DNA of 64,000 nt, taken from Moniliella sp. 'wahieum'. Lineage: Eukaryota; Basidiomycota; Moniliellomycetes; Moniliellales; Moniliellaceae. Shown one piece after another: positions 23,625-35,065 of this stretch (position 1 is the stretch's first letter; each line of letters starts with the position of its first letter). Both the position numbers and the translations under genes were made by a program. The DNA lies in the NCBI GenBank assembly GCA_003971905.1, contig RSEE01000028.1, positions 124,001 to 188,000 of the forward strand, written 5' to 3'. The notes under the pieces were generated by a model that saw only the letters and a program-made list of their open reading frames with translations, was not told the DNA's origin and made no database searches.

Positions 23625-26600
23625 ATGGCACCATATCATCATCTTTCTACCACACCAACACGCGTCCTTCCGCTGCGAGTCCCAACTACTTTCTCACTGT
23701 CCTTCCCCCACCCCAGTACGTCCCAAGCCCCACCCCCCACCCCGTCCACACATGGGAGAGATTCCCGATCAGAGGCAGATGGAGAACAGATGCTAACCCT
23801 TCATGTCGTTGTTGCTTGCCGACAGACTCTGCGCTCGGCCACTGACTCCCCAACACCCACAGTCCCGTGCCGCCCTGTTGGCGCAACCTCACACTTGCCT
23901 CGCGGGTGTCTTCTTCCCCTCTTCCCAACCTTGGGCGGACAACTTGCGATTGCACGGGAGTATGGCCTGCCCTCGATCGGTGGCCTAAGCCTCTATCGTC
24001 GATGATGGATTTGGCGCATTGGGGCCTTGCGTTGGTGACGAAGTGTGGCGCATCATGTGGGCGCCCTACTTCAGCTCTGATACCTCTTGTGCGCCATCGG
24101 AAGCCGTATTGGATGACCCTTCATCAGTTGTCAGCGCCTCCCATTGTTGCACGCATTGAGTGGGCCGTAGAACCTACGCGGGCTCATTGGTGGCATGCGT
24201 GGCTTGACAACAATGTGTCTTGTACCATCAGCTCCCCTCCCTCAAGCAACCAAGTACCCAAGCCCTGGCACTACTATCACCAGCCGGGCCTCGCTTGTCC
24301 CACTCTCGCAGTCCCAGCGTGCAAAGCAATACATCCACAGCCCAAAGTGGCACCCCAACCCCCCACGCCTCCCCAATGCCAACCATCGACGCCGACATAA
24401 GCGATGGCTGCGCGTCTTGTTTACTACCTGGCCCCCGTTCCCCCTCCTTACAAGATCGGATCACCACCTCAAAACGGCCGGCATCGACCACCTCAGATTA
24501 CCCTCTGCCAAAAGGGCTTCCCTCTCATGCCTCGCCACCCCTACCTCAACACCCTTCTCCTGAGGTGACTGCGGTTCCGGTCCCCCTCTATCACCCCAGT
24601 ATCTACCGCCTCAGCCTCAATCTCAGCCTCCACCTGAACCTAGTGTTCTGGTGCAGACCAGTACCTTCCCAACCACAGGCTTTCCGTCTGCGCCAAGCCC
24701 ACCCTCCAGATCGACTTCCTGCTTGGGTCTCTCCTTAACTGGATTGGGTGGGACAGAGGGACCAGAGAGTGATGGCGACACGACGGTGGTCTCTCGCACC
24801 CTATCGGCACAATCCACCAAATCTCCTTCTACCCTGGAGAAGGAAGGCGATGGGAAGCTCTCTTCCGCCCCCTTCTGCCTCAACCGGAGGATGGAGGCCT
24901 CGGGAAAGCAATACCCTGCTTCTGTCACCCTTGCATCTCGACAGTGCTCAATTTGACTCGGTGTCTGAGAAGAGACACTGGAGGAATTTGAGCAAGAACA
25001 GGTGCTGGCGAAGCCAGAGAAGGTGTCAAGCATCCCGGGGGATGTTCAAAAGCCGCATCAACCTCAATGCTCGGGAGACGTGTGTCATTTTATCGTTAGC
25101 AGTGCCTCTACTGCGAGCTTGCCGACTCAGAATACAGCTGGTCCAGAACATGTTCAAAAAGGATGTCGACTTCGGGAAGCGAATGGATCCTGCACACATC
25201 CCAATCCTTGGGCGAAGAGGACCAAGCTGCGGCAGCCGTCATTGGTATCCAGCCCGTTCATGGAAGCACAGCCGACCGAGAAGCATACCGGATGTGGCCA
25301 CCTTTGCTGAGTTGGGCCATACCCTTCTACTACGGAGCGAGTCGGGGCGCATACAACCCGATTTTGATCCCCTGGCGACGATCAAGAATGAGTTCGTCCC
25401 GTTGGCACCCGACTCCAACGAACATTTTCCCTTGGAACCATCGGCCTTCTTTGCGAATAATAACCCAGCAGGGCACACAATTCTCTCCCCTGCCTCGCCT
25501 TCGGCCACTGCTAATGAGGAGTTTTTCTCGGTCGATTCAACAACCCTGTTCCCCCGTGACTGCGATTCCTGCGGAGTTCAAGTCAACCGTACCCACCGTC
25601 GAATCAGAAAAGAAGCACCCCGATGGAAAGTCATTCTGCCACGGATGAACATTCTCCCTCGATTGCTGAAGAATCTAACAGCATCGATACCGACTCGTTC
25701 CCGCCGTCGAGCGAATCAACATCGTGGGGTCAAATGGTGCAGACTATCAACAACTCATGGATTATGCGGACGACACTGTCGCTTCATTTCCCGCATCCGA
25801 CTTGAGCGAAGATGACGAGCATGTGACATTGATGCGAGCGGCCCGCGCGCACTTCAGATTCCCTTGCTGTCCAACACAGCCATTGATCCAGTCACCACAG
25901 GGACCGAATCGTCTCAACCCCATCCCATAGCCCAACAGGGCTCTATCACAGTCCCAGAGATCCAGCCGAACCCCTCAAATTGTTCCGGTGACTGAGTCGT
26001 TGTCTTCACCACGGGGCGAAAGTATCCAGGACCTTCCCTCGACTGGAGAAGAAGTGGAGGATCAGTCAATCCCCCCGTCTAGCGTGAGGGGAAGCATGAT
26101 ACGGCCCACGGGCACCACAGCGCCGCATCTATCTACTCCCTGGAGGAACCATACCGAAATGCTCCCTCTTCTCTCTTCGAACCACGATTTAGCCAATCTG
26201 GATGGCTTGCCCAATCGTCTCACCTCCCCTGGTGCATCGCCATTGGCTAATCCCGAAGCAAGGATGGGGTATTCTTCCCTCGTTCCATCGTCGAGTGCCC
26301 AGAGCTATCTGTTGATGAACAACAGTCCCAGTCAATTTAGTGACTCTACTCCTATTATTGCCCAAAGTATCCAGGAGGTGGACGAATCCATCTTGTCCGC
26401 ACCGCCTTCGGGATATTCTCTCGCCCACCCGAGTTTGGAAGAGTCAGGAACCTCCTTGGACTTAACGCTCGTCAAAGGGATCAATGAGTCCAACAGCCAG
26501 GATGACGAAGGCTCGGGCACTCCTTACCGGCGCAAAGGTATTTCTTCTGCTGTGAGCCGGAGCGCTAGCTCTACCGAGGATGTTGAAGCACATTCGCCCA

Positions 26601-28280
26601 TCCCCCCTATCCTGCCCCCAAAACCAATTCCACCTTCTCCCCTAACGGTTTCACTGCAGCCGACGGCCAGCAGCCTGTACGCCCCTTCGATGGCTAACTC
26701 TGCCACGGGACCGGAGCAGAATCCTACAACGGGATCATCCCCAAATTGCGTATCCAATTCCACCCAAGCGTCTGGAGTGACGCATCATGCGCATCATGCG
26801 TTGCTCTCCACCCTTGACGGTCAAGCCGGTCAAGGGAGTCTGCACAGTTAGTCTTTTTACTCTTATGCGTGTTGATGCACACTTCCACATGTGACTGACT
26901 TTCTTTGAACAGATGGTGAAAAGAATCGCTCGACAGCTTGGAGCCCGTCGGATACTGAAGATACAATGCTGACCCTAAGCGAAACCAGCCGCTCTCTTCT
27001 TGACAAAGGCAAAGTGGACTCAACGGAGGGTTTGGGCTTAGGCTTGATTTGGGACGAGCAGGATTCGTCTGCTCAGCCTTCTTCGCTTCGGCACGACCAC
27101 GCTGTTTCGGTCTCATCGAGGATCAGCGCCCCTCTATTTCCGTGCCAACCTGGGGTGGAGTCGTCTTTCTCGGGAGAGCCCAGTCACTCCTCATGAGCAT
27201 GCCCCTCGCCACCGACGATAAGATGGAAGCGCGACAAGACCTTATCTTGAATTATGCGGCGGCTCTCCCCAAAGTCTCAGCACAATGCTGTATCTCGCGC
27301 CGTTACTTCCCCAGCGACTGGTCCGTCGCCTAGAACTTTTTCTTCTGCACAATTACCGCCACCCGCCGCCATCAACAACGATATGGGGGACACACTCCCA
27401 TCCCCGCTGTACCACCGCCCAATCCCTACGCCTCGCCCCCCTCAATACCCAAGTCGGTTCCTCTCCCACCACAAGGACCGGATGCCATGCGGCCGGGTGG
27501 CGTGGCCCTGGAACCTCACCTGAACCCGAATCCACATCGTTCTCCTCTCGTCGGCACCCTCCAGGAAAAGGACCGATCTCTTCCACCATGGGGACAAGAT
27601 TGGAAACATGCTTCTGCCCTTTCCGACTCAGCGTCCGGGCTAGGGCTTGGGAGACCAACTTCCTCGCCTTGGCGCTCCCCGTTATCACCACCACAGGCTC
27701 AGTCGGACGTGATGCCATCCCCTACACTCCACCCCATCCTGCGGGTCTCAGCCCCTCCCGCTTCGCGCGCTTCCCTCCCCACCTCGGGCTCCCACATTGT
27801 ATCACAAGTCAAACTTCACGGCGTGCCATGCATGGCATCATTGTCGACCACGTCTGTCTCTGAGCCCACCACGCCCGTCCTGGGTACCGACAAGCCCCTA
27901 TCTTCCGCATCTAGCGGCGAAGGGGAGCGATTTCGTTCGATGCTCTGGCCACTTCGAAGAGTGACCAGCCATGGCCACCTTATCCGCCCTCTGGCCGGCC
28001 GAGCGTGACATGGGACCCTACAGTGGTCGAGCGAGATGGACCTCGAGGACAAAGTATTGGTGGAACGATGAGCAAGTGGGGTAAGCCCCCCGCTTCCTCT
28101 TCTTCTTCACGAACTCGACGAGCGCTCGCCGTACTGCTTCCTCTATCCTCTATCCGTCGTACCCATACCTCGGGCTCCAACAGCCCCAGACTTGCCTCGC
28201 CCCGCTTGGACGGCTCGCCGCTCTCACCCAGCCTATCCCCTCGACTTGCCTTGGCCCGACTGTCTCAGAAGCAACCGTAA
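23625..28280 (+). CDS. Large disordered protein with conserved-looking N-terminal box
   Basis: This locus codes for a Ser/Pro/Thr-rich protein of about 1,500 residues in several frames. Near 23930-24215 an N-terminal segment looks folded: TLGGQLAIAREYGLPSIGGL, then after a slip DDGFGALGPCVGDEVWRIMW followed by APYFSSD, and further on PPIVARIEWAVEPTRAHWWH. This pairing of a YGLPS box and an IEW box with Trp residues resembles the start of some uncharacterised fungal proteins, but I cannot name the family. The rest is low-complexity with many S-P and P-x-P motifs, so phosphorylation and SH3-type binding are plausible. A clear intron (GTTAGT near 26849 to AACAG near 26911) lies late in the gene. 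Frame changes occur many times, mixing introns and probable errors. The first exon (MAPYHHLSTTPTRV) is uncertain. The end is TAA at 28278-28280. Confidence 0.55.
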
Positions 28281-29472
28281 AATGTGCACCACGGCCAATG
28301 GAGCTAGGTTACCGGTTACCATCGAGCTTTACCCCACTTTATCCCACTCTCCACCTTTACCCTATATGCTCTCTCTCGCTTTCTGTCCCACTTAATTTAC
28401 GATATATATATCCGACTGCTGCTGTTGGTGATGCACTGGCGGTGGGTGCATCTTGTTCATCAAGAATCTTTCTGACATCAACACAGAGGTTGGTATGTAC
28501 AGAGGTCTGATTCATGCTACGATACGCCGTGACTTGTGTGAGCGAATGATGGTGCGGCGCCGTGACGGGTAACATGGGCTATTAGGTGATGCCACATGCA
28601 ATGGTGTGGCAGTATACACAGAGGTCACCATTGTTGGCTAGTTTGCGTGTGGAAAGAAAGAGAGAGAGCTGCTGCTTCTCTTCTTTTGGGCATTCACTGG
28701 CTCCCTTCTTCATCCATGCCAGTCTCTACTATCTCTCCTCAGGCTGTAGGCACTGTGATAGTTTGGCTGATCTCGCTCCCATTTCCAAGTTATTCGTCTC
28801 GAGCGTCTCGCACTTTCCCTGTTTCTTCCACTTCGCACAACCTTGTCCTCTGCCCTTGCTTCTTCCCCACCAACGATTGCTACACCTCTTGTCCTAGTCC
28901 CGATTCTGGTCTCCTTCGCCTTAGCCCCGACTGTGGCAGACACTAGGATATCGCTATGTGATTATGTATACAAAAGGAGACAAAAGAGAGGGGGGGGTAG
29001 TACATATTCGACAACGTAGTATCATCAACAAAAAGGGATGATGTCGTGGCCCTAGCTGGCACTATACTATGGAATCGGTAGTATATGAGGTCTGAGGACT
29101 TGGGGCCTTCTAATCGACTCATCGGGGTTGGACAAGCACGACTGAAATGACATATATGCTAGTATTCCCCACTCTTGAAACCTAGGAGAGGAGAGGGGGT
29201 AGGGAAATACACATATCATACTTGATTGGATAGGCTATTGATCTCACTGGGAATTGTTGGTAATCTTGAGACCAGCGAAATAAGGGATGGTGTTGGGATA
29301 GCACTATAGGGTCCCAAGAGCATAGCCGGACTCCGGCACTCCCAGCCACTTCCACACTTAGCAGCTGGCTCCGCTAGTAGTTACGCCCGAGAGGAAGTCT
29401 GGCACTCCGACGTGCCTCCTTCACTTGAAGCTCTTGAAGCTTGAAGCCTCTCGGCAGTCGTAGCCCATTAAC

Positions 29473-29530
29473 CGGTAAGCGGTAAGCGGTAACCCGGTAA
29501 CGCGGTAACGTGGTAACGCGAACGCGTAGC
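29473..29530. repeat. Degenerate GGTAACGC array
   Basis: Seven to eight near-copies of GGTAA[GC]GC or GGTAACCC with a period of 7 to 9 bases, starting ACCGGTAAGCGGTAAGCGG. Confidence 0.7.
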
Positions 29531-31040
29531 GCAGGAGGCTGTGCGAGAGAAGGGAGGGTCCCGATCATTGACCATTCAATTAGTGCGGCCGGGTGACCAG
29601 TGACCTAGTGACCGGTGGCCCAAGGCGGCATCTCAGATCTCAGGATCTCAGAACAAAGGGTGCATCCGAGCGGGTAAAAGAGTACGATACAGTGCGGGAA
29701 AGATGGCGTGGTAGGGATATCTTCTCCCTCCAAAAGAGCCACCCGCCCCACCTCTCCATCACTGGCATCACCTGCATCACCAGTCTGGGGAACGACGGGC
29801 ACGACACAACGAGGGTGTCCCGTGCGCATAATCGATGATCAAGCACCGTTGCCGCATGTGCCACATGTCAAATGTCACACATGCCAATACTAAATCTATG
29901 CGTTGGACACAGTACCGTTGCCGCGTTAGCATCATGCCATGCATCATGTATCAACGTACTATATATCATCGTAGCGTAACCGCGTAACCGCGCGTATAAC
30001 CACAGAGTATAACCGGTGAGGCCTTGGGGCTTGAAGCAAATTTAACCGCTAACCACCCTTCGTCTTGGACTTGGTCAGGAGCCTGCCCCAGGCCTCAGGC
30101 CTCAGGTGGGGCCGACGCAGAAGCGCACACGACGGTGGAGACACCTAGTCTCTATAGAGAAACCAACGAATTGTCTGATGATTAATGATTCAAGTATCAA
30201 CGAGCGTATCAAAAGTCGATAACAAAAGAGAGAGGAAAAGGAGGGGAGGGCAGAAGAGGAGAGGGCATGTCGAAAAGACAAAGAGAGAAAGGGGGGGCCA
30301 TGCGCGCACGGGGGCGTAGCTTGGCGTACTAGCCTATCATATATCACCCACCACACGGAACCACGGATGATGCATGATGGGTGGCGCGTGGGACGGGAGG
30401 GTACCTAGTAACTATCGTTATACTAAGTAGCTGGCTAGCGCTACTGCCGCGCTTCCTGATTAGTACCGCCACCAATCGATCGACCTACTCAGACCTATGC
30501 GCCCAGGCGCCTCTGCCCGAGGCTTGGGCTAGATCCTAAAACGGAGGCAGCGGGGGCAGGCTATACCGGCTGCGGCCCTCTGTGCACCTGAGGCCACAGG
30601 GTCTCAGGCTTAGCACGGCTCAGCTGCTTGGAGCTGCGCAGGCGGAGTGCAAATATCAAATGCTCTCACATGCAGCTCACATGCTTCATGTTGGTCTTAG
30701 ATCTCATCGATGGAACCAAGGCCGGATGTCTTTCGAACCCGCTCTCCTGGTGGATCGATCAGAGCAGCGGCAGGGATCCTATACTAGGGATCGGCCATGG
30801 CCATTCTACCGGCCCGCTTCCACATGCATGTCAAACGTTTCAGCTGGCCCCAACTCCGACTCCGACGGGCTGCCACCGGGCCACCGATCGAGGCAAAAAT
30901 GGGACAAAGAGCGCTGGCGTGCGGGCGGCAGTTTCAAGCTGGCTTAAGCTTTGTGTCGCACGTCCCATGTCCCATGCACCATGTCACATTCATCGAAATC
31001 ATCGATAATTGATAAGGCCTGGGGCCTGGGGGGGTCTAAG

Positions 31041-31063
31041 ATGATCGATGATCGATGATCGAA
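31041..31063. repeat. GATGATC array
   Basis: Direct repeats of GATCGATGATC. Each unit contains the palindrome GATC or ATCGAT, and the same word recurs near 60750-60775 and 61005-61035. Confidence 0.65.
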
Positions 31064-31112
31064 GTAGTAAGTACTTCTCCGAAGAAAATTAGCCAGTTAC
31101 TATCGACTATCA

Positions 31113-31180
31113 CGGTAGCCGGTAACCGACGCAACCGGGAACCGGAAACCAGAAACTAGTAACTAGTCGCTCCAATTCAA
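31113..31180. repeat. Degenerate GGTAACCG/GGAACCGG array ending in ACTAGT repeats
   Basis: Successive near-copies of GGTAACCG, GGGAACCGG and GGAAACC pass into AACTAGTAACTAGT at about 31155-31168, linking the GTAAC words with the ACTAGTT heptamers seen elsewhere. Confidence 0.65.
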
Positions 31181-31886
31181 CGCGCAAAGACTAAGTACGA
31201 AGTACTAATGATTGCAATGACTTAGTCCTGATTGGAGGCCACGTAACCTGGGCGCTACCCGCCCAAACTCCGCTCTGGAACACCTGGCAAATAGACAGTT
31301 GCTACGTTGTCAACATGCCCTCGTGCGCCTGAGATCGGTGAAGATATCGTGGTGCCTCAGGACGGGCGTGGCAGGCTCACCCATGGCAGGGTGGCGCCAC
31401 GTGTGCACCACATCGGCGTTGAAGAGGCCGGCCTTACGCCTTACGCCATCGGGCCGGTCAGAATGAGGATGATCGATCGTACTCAGGGGCCCAGGCTCAG
31501 CGGCTCATCGATCATCGACATCGCCTGCCCAGCCCCTACTTATCCCCGACAGGCCGGAGGACATGCCCCATGTGCCAGTGACATATGCCAACCGCGCGGA
31601 GGGTGCTTACAGCGGCAATGTTATCCACGTACGAGTTCTTGCCCCCACTGGCTGTGTCCCCATTCTCTGGCCCGTGCCCCGGCCTGCTCGGCGTGCGTCT
31701 CTCCTCTCACTCACAGCCTTCGCCTCTCCTACCACTTCCACCACCCCTGCTCTTCTGCTCGCGCTCCAACTCATTCCCGCCCCATCCGTGCACCACAGCA
31801 CACTAGCTGCGAAGCGCCCCCACGTTCCCACACTACCGACATCTCCCACTCCCACCCTCTTGCTCCCCTGTTCCACTCCCTATCAT

Positions 31887-32886
31887 ATGTTGGGCAGCCA
31901 AGACGAGCCCCAGCGCGCCACCAACGGCGCCTTCCCCCCCGCCCAGCGCCTGGCCGGCAAGGTGGCATTTATCACAGGCGGTGCCAATGGCGTTGGTGCC
32001 AGCATCACCAAGCTCTTTATCCAACATGGCGCTTCTGTGGTGTTTTCCGACTATAACGAGAAGGCTGGCTATGAGCTGGAGAAGGAGCTAAACCAGTCGC
32101 TTCGCCCTAAGAGCGCCAGCTTTGTTCATTTGGACGTTACTTCGGAGCCAGGATGGATCAAGGCGATGGAGCAGGTACGTTGGGCATAATAGTTCCTTTT
32201 TGGTATCGAGACAGTCAACACCCCAAAAAGCTGACTGCTGAAATGCTGGGATACCCTGTGCGTACATCTGTAACAGGTCAAGAGCACATATGACCGCCTT
32301 GATGTGTTGGTCAATGTCGCTGGCGTTTTTTCCTCATCACCGTCGGTGAGCGAGACGAAAACCGAAGACTTTCAACGGGTCATGGAAGTTAATACCCAAG
32401 GCACGTTTCTTGGCATCAAACACGGCTCGACCCTCATGAAAGAGACCGCTACGCCCACCCCTGATGGGGGCGCAATTATCAACATTTCTTTCTTCGGTCG
32501 GGGGAAAAATTGCGGTGGCGCAAATGACATCCTACTGCACATCCAAGGCGGCCGTGCTGCATTTGACCAAGGCCGCCGCCCTGGATTTGGCTCGGCATAC
32601 ACCTCCTATCCGGTGTACAGCCATCTGTCCCATTTGGGTCCGGACCAAGATGTTGGACGAGGTGGAGGACCAGTTGGGGAGATCAAGGACGAGACTGCTA
32701 ACCCCATGCGGGCCGTGCTTGGGCCCGAAGATGTTGCCTTTGCCGCCTTGTTCCTTGCCAGCGCCGAAGCAAGGTTCATCACTGGCACCGATCTGTACGT
32801 CCTATCCCCCTCTTTCGAGAGGCGTGTTCGAACTGACCCTCATTTCATTGTGTAGCGTGATTGATGGTGGTTACACGGCGCAGTAA
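31887..32886 (+). CDS. Short-chain dehydrogenase/reductase (SDR family)
   Basis: A classical SDR oxidoreductase of unknown substrate. Motifs run in order. The cofactor site TGGANGVG (about 31975-32000) follows GKVAFI. HLDVTSEPGW and the NVAG motif (DVLVNVAGVF, about 32303-32330) come next, then NTQGTFLG, the catalytic Ser region INISSSVGG near 32480-32510, YCTSK (about 32535-32550) with Tyr and Lys, and the end VIDGGYTAQ. Two introns are clear: 32175-32276 (GTACGT...CAG) and 32795-32855 (GTACGT...TAG). The second one joins GTDL to VIDGGY. Slips at about 32495 and 32585 break the frame. The acidic residue after beta-2 (SDYNEK) suggests NAD rather than NADP, by family rule. An upstream ATG at 31564 is in frame but followed by low-complexity sequence. 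Confidence 0.9.
32175..32276 (+). other. Intron 1 of SDR gene
   Basis: GTACGT donor after codons for AMEQ and TAACAG acceptor before codons for VKSTYDRLDVLVN. The conserved reading continues across. Confidence 0.8.
32795..32855 (+). other. Intron 2 of SDR gene
   Basis: GTACGT donor and TGTGTAG acceptor, 61 bases. Splicing restores the family-typical C-terminus GTDLVIDGGY. Confidence 0.8.
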
Positions 32887-33276
32887 ACGTGGAGTCAGGC
32901 AAAGAGTCTTCGGTGGTTATTCTGATACACGCCAACTACTTTTTCACTCCGCTATTCAGCCAGCAACTAGAGTGACCCCAGCTTGTTTTGTTCAACTACT
33001 GTGTGTAACCCAACACCGTCTATTGCAGCAGCCAGTTCCCTCCAATTTACATTCTACTCAGCCTTTCTTCTCGCACAATCAATATAACCAAAGTTAACAT
33101 ACTGGAGGAAGTCGCCATATCCATTTGTTGTGTAAGGGGAACAAGACAGCGGAGAAATGGAAGGAAGCGGAGAGCAAAAAGGCAGAGGTGTGTTTGAATA
33201 AAAGGTACTAACAGAAAAAAAAACGTACGGCACAGGGGTTTTGGCCTGAAAGAGAGGAACCACGACAAGGGACAGG
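32887..33276. other. Convergent intergenic region
   Basis: Tail-to-tail spacer of 390 bases between the SDR gene and the hexosaminidase gene. It is AT-richer than the genes and should hold both 3' UTRs. No gene seen. Confidence 0.5.
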
Positions 33277-35065
33277 TCAAGCGATCAGAGCGGGCGGTTC
33301 ATTGCACTGCCCCGGGCGCAAGGCGCAGTACAAAGGCTGCAGCGGACGAGCAGCGACGCCGCGATCGGCCATGCGGAAGCGGATGTCGTGCATGCGCGGC
33401 ATGGCGAGGGTTAGGTTGCGCTTCATTTCCGTTCCCTGATTCTTGTACGATGCACCAGTCCAAAACACCTCAGCGGCCGAGGCGGCGCGCGGCCAGATGG
33501 TGGCATCGAGCGACGGTCCGTCAACCGTCTCGGACCAAAGTGCCGCCTCACCCCCCAATCCGTTCCTTGCTACCGGGAACAGCCTCGGTCCCATTGAATG
33601 GGTCATACGTGTACATCTTGCTCCACGACACATACGGGCACCAGTAAGTTGAGTTACCCGGTGCACCTGTCAACCATCCACCCGCCGTACCGCAGTCGAG
33701 GTAAAAGAAGTCGGACGGGGCCAGAATCACCTTAACCCCCGGGTTGGACTCCAGGATCTGGACGACAACCGCAGACGTGGTCCAAGCCTCCACAATCGTC
33801 CCATTGCGGAGCGACTTGCCCGTTTCAGGGAAATTGACGGCCATCTCTTCCCACAACATAGGTCTCTTGCCCAGTTGGGTTAGGGTATCATGAGCGTTGG
33901 CGACAAAGGGCTTGATGCCAGTAGCGTCAATATCGCTTGCGTTGGTAACATTGTAGCAAGCCAGGTTCACTTCATCTCCACCCGTACCAAGGAGGGGGCT
34001 TGAGAAAAGCGCAGCAACTTTGTGGAGCAAACCCGAAATGTATTGATTCACACCAGTATTGTTGAGCTTCAGCGAACCGGGAGGGGGTTCGTTGGCCACG
34101 TTCCACCACTCGGTCTCCCCACCGCACTGAAGGAGGTCAGGGCCAAAGTCTTTGACGCCCTCATACTCGTGTCCTGATGTCGATCTCCACGTTCACATTG
34201 ATACCGCGCTCAGTGGCATAGGAAATCACGCTGGCCACATCAGCCGGCGAGTAGGTCAGACCGGCGCTTGCGGCTCCCTTTTGGGCCAAGACTGCGTATT
34301 CCCCATCAAGCTCGAGCGGGAAGCTCTGCGAATCGGCAATGTGCCAGTGGAACTTTGAGAGGAAATGGGGGGTGTCAGCCAGGCCTGGTATGGTGACACG
34401 GAAAGGGTGTAGTGGGTACGTACCTGGTTGAGCTTGACAAGTGACATTGTATCGAGCTGATGTTGGATCTCTGCCACCGAATAAAAGTTGCGTGCAGTGT
34501 CTAACAGGGAAACCACGGTAGGGGAAGGCCGGCTTATCCTGGATGGTGTAGGGGGTGTTGGGAATGTACTTGGAGGAGCCATCGGGAGGGCAAAAATCAG
34601 TTGTTGGAAGGTGGTCAAGCCACGCAGCGCGCCCAGTGCCGTGTTGGCCCACACAATCGCCGCCGTTCCATCAGCGGGAACAGTGAGGTTGTACCCCTCG
34701 TCGTACTGTTCCGGAAGCTTGCTCAGTTCCCCAGCCAAGGAGGAATTATTGCAGGTGAGGTGGACCTTGACCGTGTTGAGGGCCGGTGCGCTATTAATCT
34801 CGCCCGCCTGGTCTGCCCCACGGCCAACGACGAGGGCAAGCATGTTGGAGGCTTTGATTTCGGACTGGATGCGTTGGGAGGCATTTTGGAGATCAGCCGG
34901 GGCATCGGAAGGAAGGCTGACGACGAGGTGGCCAGCGTCGACGCGAACCGTCTTCTGGCCCGAATGAACCGACGCCGGCTGCGGCCAAAGCGCGTGCGCT
35001 GTGGGCAGTATGTGCAGTACGGTGATTGCCGTAGTGAGGGTGAGGGCCAATGACGGGATGCGCAT
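33277..35065 (-). CDS. Secreted beta-N-acetylhexosaminidase (GH20)
   Basis: Removes terminal N-acetylglucosamine from chito-oligosaccharides and glycans outside the cell. From 35065 the N-terminus is a signal peptide (MRIPSLALTLTTAITVLHIL, then PTAHA), followed by the GH20 N-terminal domain with LWPQPASVHSG. The catalytic barrel has FHWHIADSQSFPLEL (about 34310-34352), YATERGINVNVEID, then GHEYEG after a slip near 34170, and the catalytic pair in GTGGDEVNLACYN (about 33950-33985). WEEMAVNF, EAWTT and GGEAALWSETVDG follow. Several N-x-S/T sites are present. One intron at 34353-34423 (GTACGT donor, CAAAG acceptor) precedes FHWHIADS. Slips at about 34500 and 34600 compensate each other; others are near 34170 and 33555. 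The stop TGA reads from 33279 to 33277. Confidence 0.94.
34353..34423 (-). other. Intron in GH20 hexosaminidase gene
   Basis: 71 bases, donor GTACGTAC after codons for VKLNQ and acceptor CTCAAAG before codons for the invariant FHWHIADS. Confidence 0.85.

Larger units (their letters stand above)
28281..31886. other. Long repeat-rich intergenic region, no gene seen
   Basis: This 3.6 kb stretch has no convincing frame. It holds the degenerate GGTAAC array at 29473-29530, a GTGACC/CAGTGACC cluster near 29592-29617, ATCTCAGATCTCAG at about 29632-29645, TGATGCATGATG words near 29935-29950 and 30367, a GCCTCAGGCCTCAGG run near 30089-30105, the GATGATCGATGATCGATGATC array at 31041-31063 and a second GGTAACCG array at 31113-31180. 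The last 300 bases are probably the promoter of the dehydrogenase gene. Confidence 0.55.
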
